Positions 1-9,744 of a stretch of DNA of 34,235 bases are shown here, piece by piece. Positions within the stretch are counted from its first letter, which is position 1, and every line of letters begins with the position of its first letter. The notes under the pieces are model-generated. The model worked only from the letters and a program-made list of their open reading frames with translations. It was not told the DNA's origin and made no database searches. Source of the DNA: Pseudomonadota bacterium (lineage in GTDB: Bacteria; Pseudomonadota; Alphaproteobacteria; Puniceispirillales; Marisalimonadaceae); NCBI GenBank assembly GCA_027625145.1, contig JAQBXK010000021.1, positions 1 through 34,235 of the forward strand, written 5' to 3'. A program made the translations under genes and the position numbers.

Positions 1-29
1 AATAATAATAATAAAATAATTTAAAATAA

Positions 30-2279
30 ATGAATAATTTTTATAATCAAAAAACTTTTACGGATTTAAATGATCCACAAAAAGAAGCCGTCAAAACATT
101 AGAAGGGCCATTATTAGTTCTATCTGGTGCAGGAACTGGGAAAACAAGAGTTTTAACCGCAAGGTTAGCTAACTTATTGTACAGTGGTGTAACCAATCCA
201 TGGAATATACTTGCTGTAACTTTTACAAACAAAGCAGCTAAAGAAATGAAATTAAGGTTAGAGACATTAATAGGACCTTCAGCTAATTCTGTTTGGTTAG
301 GAACATTTCATTCAATTGCTGCAAAAATTTTAAGGCAAAACTCAGAAATAGTTGGATTGACTTCTAATTACACGATTATTACACCTGATGATCAAGTAAG
401 ACTTCTTAAGCAAATTATGGTTGATGAAAACATTGATATTAAAAAATTCACTCCAAAAGCAATGTCAGGCTTAATAGGTGGTTGGAAGGATAAAGGTTAC
501 AAACCAGAAAATGTTGATAACATAAATAACGATTTTTTTGCTAATGGCAAAGCTGTAAATATATATAGAATCTATCAATCACGCCTAAAAACATTAAATT
601 CTGCTGATTTTGGAGATTTGTTAATGCATAATTTAACAATTTTTCAAAATAACCCTGATATTTTAAATAGCTATCATAATAAAATTTTATATTTATTAGT
701 GGACGAATACCAGGACACAAATACTACACAGTATTTGTGGCTAAGATTACTAGCAGAAAAAAGTAAAAATATTTGTTGTGTTGGAGATGATGACCAATCT
801 ATTTATGGTTGGCGAGGGGCTCAGGTTGGTAATATATTAAGGTTTGAAAAAGATTATCCTTCTGCCAAAACAATAAAATTAGAAGAAAATTACAGATCTA
901 CTGGTAAAATCCTCTCAGCAGCTAATAGTGTTATATCAAATAACAAAGAAAGATTAGGAAAAGAGCTAAGAACCTCGGCTGCTGATGGAGAAAAAATAGA
1001 ATTAATAGCAGTTTGGGATGGAATTGAAGAAGCAAGAAGAATTGGATATGAAATTGAAAATTTGTCTAATGTTGGGATCAGGCATGATCAAATGGCTGTA
1101 TTAGTTAGAGCAGGACATCAAACTAGATATTTTGAAGAAAGATTTATTGAAATTGGAATTCCATATAAAGTAGTTGGTGCAAAATTCTATGAAAGGTTAG
1201 AAATTAGAGATGCACTTGCTTACTTAAGAGTTATTCAACAGCCAAATGATGATTTAGCTCTTGAGAGAATTATAAATACACCTAAGAGAGGGATAGGTAC
1301 AAGTACAACTAATATGATACATGGATATGCAAGAAAAAATGAAATCTCTTTTTTTTCTGCAACAGAAGTATTATTAAGCACAGATGAGTTTAGGCCAAAT
1401 GTAAAAAAAACATTACAAAACTTAATAAATCAATTTTATCATTGGGCAAAAGAAGAAAAGGTGATTTCACAAACTGAATTAGCAATGAAGGTTTTTGAAG
1501 AATCTGGATATATAGAATACTGGCAAAATGATAAATCAATTGATAGTGAAGGTAGACTAGAAAATATAAAAGAATTAATCAATGCTATGAGTGGATTTAA
1601 AAATCTCGGAGGTTTCTTAGAACATATATCACTAGTAATGGACGGTGATACTGAAGCTGAAGCAGGAGAAGTTTCATTGATGACATTACACGCTGCTAAA
1701 GGTCTTGAGTTTGATGCAGTGTTTTTACCAGGATGGGAAGAGGGCTTGTTTCCAAGTCAAAGATCAATTGATGAATTAGGCTTAACTGGTTTAGAGGAAG
1801 AAAGAAGATTAGCATACGTTGGTATAACTAGAGCAAGAAAAAAATTATTTATTTCATACACCGCCAATAGACAAATTCATGGTTTATGGCAAGGATCAAT
1901 TCCTTCAAGATTTATATCGGAACTTCCTAAAGGAGATTTAAATGAAAATATTGAAGGTAATCTAGGTGCAGCAGCTTCTAGTCATCGACAATTTGAATTT
2001 AATGAAATATCTAATCAAAATAATAATTATGGGCCTGGTTTTTTTCGAGCTAAAAAAAATAAAATTAATACATTAAATCAGTATAATTCTTCAAAGAGAG
2101 ATAATCAAAATAAAATAACATCATCTTTTGCTACTCAGTTTAAACACAGTCAGCGGGTTTTTCATCAAAAGTTTGGAATGGGTACTATAATTTCTGTTGA
2201 CGGAGATAAATTAGATATAGCCTTTGATAAAGCAGGTGAAAAGAGAGTTATATCGAGTTATATAAAACTTTTAGAATAA
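30..2279 (+). CDS. uvrD: UvrD/PcrA-type superfamily 1 DNA helicase
   Basis: ATP-dependent 3'-5' DNA helicase of the UvrD/Rep/PcrA family, acting in nucleotide excision repair, mismatch repair and clearing of stalled replication or transcription. Visible motifs in order: Q-motif region LNDPQKEAV (13-21), Walker A GAGTGKT (33-39), motif II DEYQDTN (225-231), motif III GDDDQSIYGWRGA (252-264), motif IV ENYRST (286-291), motif V MTLHAAKGLEFD (551-562) and motif VI VGITRAR (597-603). The last ~45 residues (FHQKFGMGTI and onward) resemble the Tudor-like tail of UvrD/PcrA that contacts RNA polymerase. At 749 residues the length is normal. The linker at ~640-700 is Asn/Lys-rich and poorly conserved in type. 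The ATG is the first in frame; no clear ribosome-binding site is visible, and only 29 nt lie upstream. Whether it is best called uvrD or pcrA cannot be settled here. Confidence 0.93.
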   Translation: MNNFYNQKTFTDLNDPQKEAVKTLEGPLLVLSGAGTGKTRVLTARLANLLYSGVTNPWNILAVTFTNKAAKEMKLRLETLIGPSANSVWLGTFHSIAAKILRQNSEIVGLTSNYTIITPDDQVRLLKQIMVDENIDIKKFTPKAMSGLIGGWKDKGYKPENVDNINNDFFANGKAVNIYRIYQSRLKTLNSADFGDLLMHNLTIFQNNPDILNSYHNKILYLLVDEYQDTNTTQYLWLRLLAEKSKNICCVGDDDQSIYGWRGAQVGNILRFEKDYPSAKTIKLEENYRSTGKILSAANSVISNNKERLGKELRTSAADGEKIELIAVWDGIEEARRIGYEIENLSNVGIRHDQMAVLVRAGHQTRYFEERFIEIGIPYKVVGAKFYERLEIRDALAYLRVIQQPNDDLALERIINTPKRGIGTSTTNMIHGYARKNEISFFSATEVLLSTDEFRPNVKKTLQNLINQFYHWAKEEKVISQTELAMKVFEESGYIEYWQNDKSIDSEGRLENIKELINAMSGFKNLGGFLEHISLVMDGDTEAEAGEVSLMTLHAAKGLEFDAVFLPGWEEGLFPSQRSIDELGLTGLEEERRLAYVGITRARKKLFISYTANRQIHGLWQGSIPSRFISELPKGDLNENIEGNLGAAASSHRQFEFNEISNQNNNYGPGFFRAKKNKINTLNQYNSSKRDNQNKITSSFATQFKHSQRVFHQKFGMGTIISVDGDKLDIAFDKAGEKRVISSYIKLLE

Positions 2280-2293
2280 AAAAAGGTTAGAAT

Positions 2294-3289
2294 ATGAAAT
2301 TATGGTCAATAGGGATTTTAATAGAGGATACATTTAAAAATTTATATAGTGATTACTTTGAAGATTTTGATGGATACTTATCTTCGAGTTTATATAGTCA
2401 AGAAGATAATCCTCAAGATATTTTTTCATATCTGCCCTCAAAATACTTATCTAATAAAAATAATTATTTGGGAGAATATCATTTAAATCAATTTTGGGTT
2501 TTAGAAGTTATATTTGATAAAAAGCCTATAATAGAAATAATTAAAATTAAATTAAATTTATTGTCAGAGCAGTTAAATATTAAAAAATATAAAGCTGAAA
2601 ATGATACTTTAAATGATACATTTGATTATAATATTATAAAGTTAACAAAAATCATTAATAAAAATTGGCTTGAGGAAAATAGAAAATCTTTTCCTATTAT
2701 AAATATTGATAAATTTTGTATTTATGGAACTCATATATCAAAAAAGTATCCATCATATAAAGTTCCTATAAAAATAAACGCGTCAATTGCATTTGGAACT
2801 GGATCACACGCAACAACAAAAAGCTGTTTAAAAGAACTAATGCATTTATCAAGATTTTATAAGCCAAAAAAAATTTTAGACTACGGTTGTGGCACTGGGA
2901 TCCTAGGAATAGCTGCCAAAAAAATATTTAAAAAAAGTGAAATTTATTTTGCTGACATAGATAAAAACGCAATTATGCTAGCAAAAGAAAATTTAAAACT
3001 AAATAATATTATATCAAATAAAGTTTATCAAACTAATAGTCATTTTTATAAAGAATATATAAAATTTAATAGTTATGATTTAGTCATCGCTAATATTTTA
3101 TATTCGCCCCTTTATAAATTGGCTCCTGTTTTTAAAAAAATTTTAAAACATAAAGCCAAAATTATTCTTTCAGGATTATTAAAACATCAAATACCATATA
3201 TAATAAATAGATATAAAATATTTGGCTTTGTAGTAGAAAAAAAAATAAGTATTGATGGATGGGGAGCTATAACTATGGTTCAAAAATAA
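2294..3289 (+). CDS. prmA: Ribosomal protein L11 methyltransferase PrmA
   Basis: Cytoplasmic SAM-dependent methyltransferase that methylates ribosomal protein L11. Seen in the sequence: AFGTGSHATT (166-175), the family motif just before the SAM fold; the SAM-binding loop LDYGCGTG (195-202); an acidic end of strand beta-2 (ADID, 220-223); and the active-site motif NILYSPL (267-273), matching the NI-L-x-PL pattern of PrmA. The first ~150 residues form the less conserved N-terminal domain that recognises L11. At 331 residues it is slightly longer than the ~295 of E. coli, the extra length being in the N-terminal part. AAGG sits 8 nt before the ATG. It lies 14 nt after the helicase gene and 30 nt before the aminopeptidase gene on the same strand, suggesting co-transcription without obvious functional linkage. 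Confidence 0.93.
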   Translation: MKLWSIGILIEDTFKNLYSDYFEDFDGYLSSSLYSQEDNPQDIFSYLPSKYLSNKNNYLGEYHLNQFWVLEVIFDKKPIIEIIKIKLNLLSEQLNIKKYKAENDTLNDTFDYNIIKLTKIINKNWLEENRKSFPIINIDKFCIYGTHISKKYPSYKVPIKINASIAFGTGSHATTKSCLKELMHLSRFYKPKKILDYGCGTGILGIAAKKIFKKSEIYFADIDKNAIMLAKENLKLNNIISNKVYQTNSHFYKEYIKFNSYDLVIANILYSPLYKLAPVFKKILKHKAKIILSGLLKHQIPYIINRYKIFGFVVEKKISIDGWGAITMVQK

Positions 3290-3319
3290 TAAAAATTTAT
3301 AAAAAAGGATAATAATATA

Positions 3320-5098
3320 TTGAAGAACAGGTTAAAATTACTTCAAAATGAAATGATAAAAAATCAAATAGATTGTTATTTAGTACCAAGAGTAGATATG
3401 TTTTCAGGAGAAGAAGTTCCTCAAAATGAAGAACGTTTAAAATATATTTCAGGGTTTTCTGGTTCTGCAGGTTTTGGAATAATATCTTCTAATCCTGATA
3501 TAAAATCTGCAATATTTAGTGATGGACGATATAAACTTCAAATCAAAAAAGAAATTAATCAAAAAGATTTTGATGCTTTTGAAGGCAATGTAAAAGAAAT
3601 TGGAATATTCTTAAAAAACAATCAAGATAAATTTGAAAACATTGGAATTGATCCCTGTTTATTAACTTTAAAACAATATTTCAGTTTAAAAAAAAGCCTA
3701 GAAAAAACAAAAATAAATATCAAATTTATACAATCTAATCTTATAGATGAAATATGGTATGATAAACCTGTTTTTCAGGTAGAGGATATATTTACTCTTC
3801 CAATTAAAAAAACAGGTAAATCAAGACAAAAAAAAATACAAGATTTAGCTCAAAAAATAGATTCTTTAGGAGGAGATTATTTTATTTTATTTCGACCTAC
3901 AGGAAATGCATGGTTATTAAATATACGTGGTAGAGACCTCGATCATACACCTGTTTCTAGATCCTTTAGTGTTGTTTCAAATCAAGGAAATATAAAGATA
4001 TTTACAAATAATATGTCTTTTAATACTATTTTTAAAAACGTTCCTAGCATCGAAATATATGATTTTAATGAATTCTCACCCTTTATTAAATCTATTAAAA
4101 ATAAAGTATTTCTTATCGATGAAGACGTTCTTCCAATAAAAATATATAATCACTTAAAAAATAATAAATTAAAAACAAAAATAATAGAATGTCCTGTTGA
4201 AAAAGCTAAATCTATAAAAAACTTTCAAGAATTAAATGGTATGAAAACAGCTCATCTCAAGGATGGATTGGCCATCATTAAGTTACTATATTGGTTTGAA
4301 CAAAATGTTAATTCAAAAAAACTTAATGAAATATCTGTAGCTAGAAAATTATTTGAATTTCGTTCTCTAGAAAAAACATTTGTATGCGAAAGTTTTTCTA
4401 CAATATCAGGATTTGCTGAGAATGGTGCAGTTATTCATTATAAGGCAAATGAAATTACTAATAAAATAATTGATAAAGACGGTTTATATTTATTAGACAC
4501 AGGTGGTCACTATTTAGAAGGCACTACAGACACAACTCGTACTTTACTTGTTGGGAAATCTAGTAATGATATGATTGAAGATTACACATTAGTTCTTAAA
4601 GGGCATATTGCTATTTCACAAGCCGTGTTTCCTGAAGGAACTAGAGGAAGAGAATTAGATACACTTGCAAGGGCTTCATTATGGCTGAGAGGCAAAGACT
4701 ATGCTCATGGAACGGGACATGGAGTAGGTTGTTTTTTAGGTGTTCATGAAGGGCCAATATCTATTTCAAAACACAGTGATTGTATAATAGAAAAAGGAAT
4801 GGTTATTTCAAATGAACCTGGTTATTATCGGAAGGGTAAATATGGCATTAGGATAGAAAATTTAGAAATAGTTTCTAAAAGACATTTCAAGAATAATAAT
4901 AAAAAATTTTTATGTTTTGAAAATATTACTAGAGTGCCAATTGAAACAACTTTAATCAATCAAGCTATGTTAACTCAATCCGAAATTAATTGGATTAATG
5001 ATTATCATTATAAAGTATATAGTGATTTATCAAAATTAATCAGTAATAGTGACACAATTTTATTAGATTTTTTAAAATTAAAAACTAAAAAAATTTAA
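3320..5098 (+). CDS. pepP: Xaa-Pro aminopeptidase (aminopeptidase P, M24B)
   Basis: Metallo-peptidase that removes an N-terminal residue preceding proline. The 592-residue length matches the long, three-domain aminopeptidase P form (two creatinase-like N-terminal domains plus a pita-bread catalytic domain) rather than the ~440-residue short form. All five metal ligands of the M24 fold are visible: D393 (LLDTGG), D404 (GTTDTTRT), H467 (HGTGHGVG), E499 (NEPGYY) and E513 (IRIENLE). The start is a TTG with AAGGA at 3305-3309, 10 nt upstream; the first in-frame ATG is at codon 12 and would cut into the conserved N-terminal helix. There is no signal peptide, so the product is cytosolic. It converges with ligA, 9 nt between the stop codons. 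The pepP symbol is given by family only. Confidence 0.9.
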   Translation: MKNRLKLLQNEMIKNQIDCYLVPRVDMFSGEEVPQNEERLKYISGFSGSAGFGIISSNPDIKSAIFSDGRYKLQIKKEINQKDFDAFEGNVKEIGIFLKNNQDKFENIGIDPCLLTLKQYFSLKKSLEKTKINIKFIQSNLIDEIWYDKPVFQVEDIFTLPIKKTGKSRQKKIQDLAQKIDSLGGDYFILFRPTGNAWLLNIRGRDLDHTPVSRSFSVVSNQGNIKIFTNNMSFNTIFKNVPSIEIYDFNEFSPFIKSIKNKVFLIDEDVLPIKIYNHLKNNKLKTKIIECPVEKAKSIKNFQELNGMKTAHLKDGLAIIKLLYWFEQNVNSKKLNEISVARKLFEFRSLEKTFVCESFSTISGFAENGAVIHYKANEITNKIIDKDGLYLLDTGGHYLEGTTDTTRTLLVGKSSNDMIEDYTLVLKGHIAISQAVFPEGTRGRELDTLARASLWLRGKDYAHGTGHGVGCFLGVHEGPISISKHSDCIIEKGMVISNEPGYYRKGKYGIRIENLEIVSKRHFKNNNKKFLCFENITRVPIETTLINQAMLTQSEINWINDYHYKVYSDLSKLISNSDTILLDFLKLKTKKI

Positions 5099-5103
5099 TC
5101 ATA

Positions 5104-5131
5104 AGTATTAATTTTTTTTTAAATTAATACT
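5104..5131. terminator. Inverted repeat at convergent pepP/ligA junction
   Basis: AGTATTAATTT (5104-5114) is followed by six T and then its exact reverse complement AAATTAATACT (5121-5131). This gives an 11-bp A/T-rich stem with a six-base loop. It lies exactly where the pepP and ligA genes meet and covers the last codons of ligA. The stem has little G/C and no uninterrupted U-tract follows directly on either strand, so termination activity is a suggestion from placement only. Confidence 0.4.
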
Positions 5132-7156
5132 ATTTAACCATTCTTCTTCATTCATAGTTTTAATTTTAAGTTCATAAGCTTTTTTTGCCTTAGAACCTGA
5201 GTCTGCACCTATTATAACTATATCAGTATTTTTAGAAACAGAACTGCTAACTTTAGCTCCTAAATTCTGTAGTTTATTTTTAGCTTCGTCACGACTCATC
5301 GTATTTAAAGAGCCAGTTAATACAACATTTTTTCCTGAGTAGGGAGATTGCATAGACTTATAATGTACATCTAGAATTTGAACTTCTTTTAATAGTTCAT
5401 CTAGAGTTTTTAAATTTATCTCATTATTAAAATAATTTATTAAGTCATTTGCACTACTATCGCCAATTTGATCAATAGAAATTAAAGTTTGGTAAGCATC
5501 AGACGTATTATCTTTTGATTTTTTCATTTCCGAACAAAAATAATCATAATTATTATAATGATATGATAATAATCTTGCGTTTGTTTCTCCAATTTGTCTA
5601 ATTCCTAGTGCATAAATTAATTTATCAAGAGTAATAATTCTTCTAGATTCAATCGATTTTAAAAGCTTTGAAATTGACAATTCACCAAATCTTTCTTTAT
5701 CTTTTAAAAAATCTTTGTAATTTAAGATTTTAAAAATATCACTAAAGTTATTTATTATTTGTTGATTATAAAAAAAAATTATTTGTTTTTCACCAAATCC
5801 AGCTATATCAAATGCATTTTTGGATACAAAATGTTTAAATTTTTCGATTGCTTGAGATGGACAATTTACGCCTGACGTACATCTTCTTATAGCTTCGTTT
5901 ATGTTTTTGTATGTTCTATTATTGCATGATGGACAGAATTCAGAAGGGATATATTTTTTAGTTGTAATTGGTCTCTTCTCTTTAATTACTTTTACAATTT
6001 GAGGAATAACATCACCAGCTCTTTGAATTTGAACAGTATCTCCAATACGGATATCTTTCCTAAAAATTTCATCTTCATTGTGAAGAGTTACATTTGATAT
6101 GTAAACACCTCCTACTTTAGTTTTTTGTAATTTACCAACGGGTGTAAGTGCTCCCGTTCTTCCTACTTGTATTTCTATATCCATTAAAATAGATTCAGCT
6201 ATTTCTGGAGGAAATTTATGTGCAATTGCCCATCTTGGAGCTCTTGCCTGAAACCCAAGACGATCTTGATAGTCTTTTTTATTTATTTTATATACTAAAC
6301 CGTCAATCTCATAATTCAAAGAATCTCTCTTTTTTAATACCATATTATAGAATTCTTTAATTTGTAGAATATTATCTACTTTAGTAATCTCTTCATTTAT
6401 AATAAATCCCCATTTTTTCAATTTTTTTAAAAGATTATATTGTGTATCAAATGTAAATTTTGGAGAAGCTTCACCAATTGTGTATGCATAAAAATTTAAC
6501 TTTCGATCTTTTAATATATTTATATTTTTTTGCCTAATTGATCCAGCTGCGGCATTTCTAGGGTTTGCAAACTGAGGTTTCCCTATATCAATTTGTATTT
6601 TATTAAGTTCTGTAAAGCTTTGTTTATTCATAAAAATTTCACCACGAATCTCAATTAATTCTGGAAATTCTTTTTTTAATTTAAGCGGGATATCTATAAT
6701 AGTTTTTATATTGCTAGTTACAATTTCACCATTGTTACCATCACCTCTAGTTACCGCATTAATTAGTATTCCATTTTGGTATGTTAATGAAATAGATAAT
6801 CCATCTATTTTAGGTTCACATACTAATTCTAATAATGAATTGTCATTTATAGATAAAAATTTTTTAGACCTTTTTATAAATTCTTTTATGTCATTAATAG
6901 AAAATCCATTATTTAAAGATAGCATAGGCTTGAGATGAGAATATTTTTTAAATTGATTAGAAGGAAGATAACCAACTTTATCTCTTTTTAAAAAATTTAA
7001 TTCAAAATTTTCTTCAATTAATTTATCATAATCAGAACATAGTCTATCATACTCATAATCGCTAATTTCAGGATTGTCTTCTCCATGATATTTTTTATCA
7101 TGATACTCAATTTCATTTAATATTTGTTGTATCTTATACTTAATATCAGTTTTCAT
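5108..7156 (-). CDS. ligA: NAD+-dependent DNA ligase LigA
   Basis: Seals nicks in double-stranded DNA during replication and repair, using NAD+ to adenylate its active-site lysine. The lysine is K116 in CEPKIDG (113-119). The domain order is normal: Ia and adenylation domain (1 to ~320, with EIDGLVYK at 283-290), OB fold (~325-400, including GDVIPQI), a four-cysteine zinc finger (C408, C411, C426, C432), a helix-hairpin-helix region (~450-590) and a C-terminal BRCT domain (~605-680, from YSGKNVVLTGSL). The 682-residue length is typical. It overlaps recN by 4 nt (ATGA at 7153-7156), so translation of the two is probably coupled. It is the last gene of the minus-strand block. Confidence 0.97.
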   Translation of the reverse strand: MKTDIKYKIQQILNEIEYHDKKYHGEDNPEISDYEYDRLCSDYDKLIEENFELNFLKRDKVGYLPSNQFKKYSHLKPMLSLNNGFSINDIKEFIKRSKKFLSINDNSLLELVCEPKIDGLSISLTYQNGILINAVTRGDGNNGEIVTSNIKTIIDIPLKLKKEFPELIEIRGEIFMNKQSFTELNKIQIDIGKPQFANPRNAAAGSIRQKNINILKDRKLNFYAYTIGEASPKFTFDTQYNLLKKLKKWGFIINEEITKVDNILQIKEFYNMVLKKRDSLNYEIDGLVYKINKKDYQDRLGFQARAPRWAIAHKFPPEIAESILMDIEIQVGRTGALTPVGKLQKTKVGGVYISNVTLHNEDEIFRKDIRIGDTVQIQRAGDVIPQIVKVIKEKRPITTKKYIPSEFCPSCNNRTYKNINEAIRRCTSGVNCPSQAIEKFKHFVSKNAFDIAGFGEKQIIFFYNQQIINNFSDIFKILNYKDFLKDKERFGELSISKLLKSIESRRIITLDKLIYALGIRQIGETNARLLSYHYNNYDYFCSEMKKSKDNTSDAYQTLISIDQIGDSSANDLINYFNNEINLKTLDELLKEVQILDVHYKSMQSPYSGKNVVLTGSLNTMSRDEAKNKLQNLGAKVSSSVSKNTDIVIIGADSGSKAKKAYELKIKTMNEEEWLNSINLKKN

Positions 7157-8823
7157 GAAGAGCTATCATTAACTAGTTGATATGCAGCCTCTCTTGCTTC
7201 TGGTGTTACTATGTTCCCAGATAGCATTCTTGCTATTTCTTCTATTCTATCATTACCTAATAATTCTGAGACCTTGCTGTATGTAACTCCATCAGTAGTA
7301 TTTTTTTCTATCAAATAATGATGATCTCCTTTTGAAGATACTTGCGGAGAGTGTGTAACAATTATAGTTTGATAGGCTTTCCCAAGTTTTGCTAACCGTA
7401 TTCCAACTGCATTAGCAACGGAACCACCAATTCCAGAGTCTATTTCATCAAATAATAATGTTCTATTATGAATATTTGTTTCAAGCACACATTTAATCGC
7501 AAGAAGAAATCTAGAGAGCTCACCGCCAGAGGCTATTTTATTTATTGGTTGCATACTGATACCTACGTTTGTGCATGCAGTAAAAATTACCTTGTCAATT
7601 CCTTTGTTTGAAAAATCATCATTGTTAAGATCTTTAACTTCTATATTGAATTTAGCGTTTTCTAATTTTAAGTAAGGTAACTCTTTATTGATTTCCTTTG
7701 ATAAAAGAGTTGCTTCTTTTTTTCTACTTTCTGAAAGTAAATTACTTGCATTTATATATTTTAATTTAGCTTCTTGATATTCTTGTTGTAAATTATCTAT
7801 AAAAGATTTGTTGTTATCAATTTTATCAAGGTCCTTTTGTAAAGTTAGCTTAATAGAGTTAAGTTCTTCAATTTCACAGTTATGTTTTCTAGCTTGTGTT
7901 CTTAATTCGTGAAGACGATCATCTAAATTTTCTAAACTTTCGGGTACATAAGTAGATTGAAATATTTCATTATTAATAATATTTTTTAATTCTTCTAGTT
8001 CTACAGATGATTTTTTAATTATCTCTAATCCTTCTAATAATTTACTGCTTGATACTATCTGGATACTATCTAATATTTTAAATATTCTGTTTGCAAGATC
8101 TTCTAAACCATTGTCTTGCTCAATTATATCCTTGATTTCATTGATAGAAATAATTATTTTTTCTTGGTTTAAAATAATATTTCTTTTTTTATTAATTTGT
8201 TCTTCTTCTCCTGTTTCTGGTTTAATTAAATTCAGTTGTTCTAATGAATCTCTTAACCAAAGTTGATTATCCAAGTTTTTATTATATTCTATTTCAGATT
8301 CATGTATTTTTTTTTTTAAATTATTTTGGTCTTCAAATGTTTTTTTCGTATTTAATAATAAGTTATCATGTTTTGCAAAAGCATCTAGTAAAGTAAGGTG
8401 AGTATTTGTATTTAAAAGCCCTCGATCTTCAAATTGACCTTGCACCTCAATAATTTGATCGGTTATTTCTACTAGGGCACTTCTCGATATAAGAATATCA
8501 TTTACTAAACATTTAGATTTACCATCTTTTCTAATATCTCTTCTTATTATTAATTCAGAATCATAATTAATATCGTATTTTTTAAGTATTTTAAATATTG
8601 AATGAGATTGAGGGAAATCAAAGATTGCTGTTACAGAAGCTTGGCTTTCACCTGTTCTTATTAAACTAAAGTCCGATCTGTTTCCTAAAACTAAACCAAG
8701 GCTATCAAGTAATATTGATTTTCCAGTTCCTGTTTCTCCAGTTAATACTGATAGACCAGGCTTAAACTCAATATTTAAAGCTTCTATTAATACAATATTT
8801 TTAATTCTTAATTCACGTAGCAT
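7153..8823 (-). CDS. recN: DNA repair ATPase RecN
   Basis: SMC-like ATPase that acts early in double-strand-break repair by recombination. Seen: Walker A GETGTGKS (29-36), the RecN-type segment VQGQFEDRGLL (128-138), a long charged coiled-coil stretch (~155-385), the ABC signature SGGELSR (432-438), Walker B with D-loop LLFDEIDSGIGG (456-467) and the H-loop region VTHSPQV (489-495). The 556-residue length is normal for RecN. It is 8 nt downstream of bamD and overlaps ligA by 4 nt, the arrangement bamD-recN-ligA commonly seen in alphaproteobacteria. No LexA-like operator is evident upstream, since the gene is embedded in the run from lpxC or bamD, so damage induction cannot be inferred. Confidence 0.96.
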   Translation of the reverse strand: MLRELRIKNIVLIEALNIEFKPGLSVLTGETGTGKSILLDSLGLVLGNRSDFSLIRTGESQASVTAIFDFPQSHSIFKILKKYDINYDSELIIRRDIRKDGKSKCLVNDILISRSALVEITDQIIEVQGQFEDRGLLNTNTHLTLLDAFAKHDNLLLNTKKTFEDQNNLKKKIHESEIEYNKNLDNQLWLRDSLEQLNLIKPETGEEEQINKKRNIILNQEKIIISINEIKDIIEQDNGLEDLANRIFKILDSIQIVSSSKLLEGLEIIKKSSVELEELKNIINNEIFQSTYVPESLENLDDRLHELRTQARKHNCEIEELNSIKLTLQKDLDKIDNNKSFIDNLQQEYQEAKLKYINASNLLSESRKKEATLLSKEINKELPYLKLENAKFNIEVKDLNNDDFSNKGIDKVIFTACTNVGISMQPINKIASGGELSRFLLAIKCVLETNIHNRTLLFDEIDSGIGGSVANAVGIRLAKLGKAYQTIIVTHSPQVSSKGDHHYLIEKNTTDGVTYSKVSELLGNDRIEEIARMLSGNIVTPEAREAAYQLVNDSSS

Positions 8824-8831
8824 GTTTAATT

Positions 8832-9641
8832 TTAATCAAAAATTGTTTTTACATATTCTTTTATTGAAACAATAATCCCTTTTTCTTTATCATTTTTATT
8901 TGAATTAAATAAATTTATACTTAGTTTTTTCCATTTACTATCAGAAAAATTATAGATTAATAATGCTTGGCTTTTTTTTGCTTCTGTTTCTAATCCAATC
9001 ATAAGGAAAGCCTCACATAGCCTATATAATGTTTCAGGAATAAGGTTGCTGTTTTTATAATTTTCAATGATACTTTTAAATCGCTTAATTGCTGCTCCAG
9101 GTGCATTATTATGTAGATAAAAAACTCCAATTGATAACTCATTTAATGCAAGTTTATTTTCAATAAATTGAATTTTTAGTGTGCTATCTTTAGCGTATTT
9201 ACCTCTTGGATATTTTATTAAAATAGTTTTAAAACTGTTCAATGCCTGTAATGTTATACTAGGATCTCTTCCTTCATTTGTAATTTTAATATAATAGCAC
9301 ATAGCTAAAAGGTAATGAGCGTATTCATTATACTCATTAACAGGGTTTAATTCAATAAAACTATTTAGTCTTATAATTGCTTTTTCTATTTCATTATTTT
9401 CATATAAAGAGTATGCAGCCATTATTTCAGCATGAGAACTTAATTTAGAATAAGGATAATTTTCTATTAATTTATCAAGTTCAATAGTAGATTTGGCGTG
9501 GTTACCTTTTGATGACAAGGAGATTGCTTCTTTATATATTTCTATGTCTGTTTTATCACTTATTTTTTTAGTATCAGTTTGACTACAGTTGAATAGGAGT
9601 AAACTAATAAATATACAAGATATTTTCTTTTTAGATTTCAT
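8832..9641 (-). CDS. bamD: Outer-membrane assembly lipoprotein BamD
   Basis: Essential lipoprotein of the BAM complex, which folds beta-barrel proteins into the outer membrane; older name ComL. Seen: an N-terminal Lys-rich start and hydrophobic stretch (residues 7-18) ending in LFNC, placing the lipidated cysteine at residue 19. TPR-like helices follow, with motifs such as YPYSK, AHYLLAMCYY and YPRGKYAKDS, the last typical of BamD. At 269 residues it is slightly longer than E. coli BamD (245). The lipobox is unusual, with Phe at -2 and Asn at -1 rather than small residues. It lies between lpxC and recN, the usual alphaproteobacterial place. The 103 nt upstream are free of genes and may hold its own promoter, though I see no clear one. 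Confidence 0.88.
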   Translation of the reverse strand: MKSKKKISCIFISLLLFNCSQTDTKKISDKTDIEIYKEAISLSSKGNHAKSTIELDKLIENYPYSKLSSHAEIMAAYSLYENNEIEKAIIRLNSFIELNPVNEYNEYAHYLLAMCYYIKITNEGRDPSITLQALNSFKTILIKYPRGKYAKDSTLKIQFIENKLALNELSIGVFYLHNNAPGAAIKRFKSIIENYKNSNLIPETLYRLCEAFLMIGLETEAKKSQALLIYNFSDSKWKKLSINLFNSNKNDKEKGIIVSIKEYVKTIFD

Positions 9642-9706
9642 AGTTTTAATATGTCCCTTAATAACTAATTTTACAATGTACTATTTATTATTTTAAAGAG
9701 ATTTTG

Positions 9707-9728
9707 TATATAAAAACAATTTTATATA
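9707..9728. repeat. Short A/T inverted repeat between bamD and lpxC
   Basis: TATATAAAA (9707-9715) and TTTTATATA (9720-9728) form 9-bp arms around a four-base loop, 17 nt past the lpxC stop. The stem is entirely A/T, so it may be chance in this genome; it could be a weak transcript end for lpxC. Confidence 0.25.
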
Positions 9729-9744
9729 ACTAGTTTAACCAGAG

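Noticed and set aside
1-29. Repeated AAT units at the window start
   Set aside because: Simple A/T-rich sequence at the cut edge of the window; too short to interpret.
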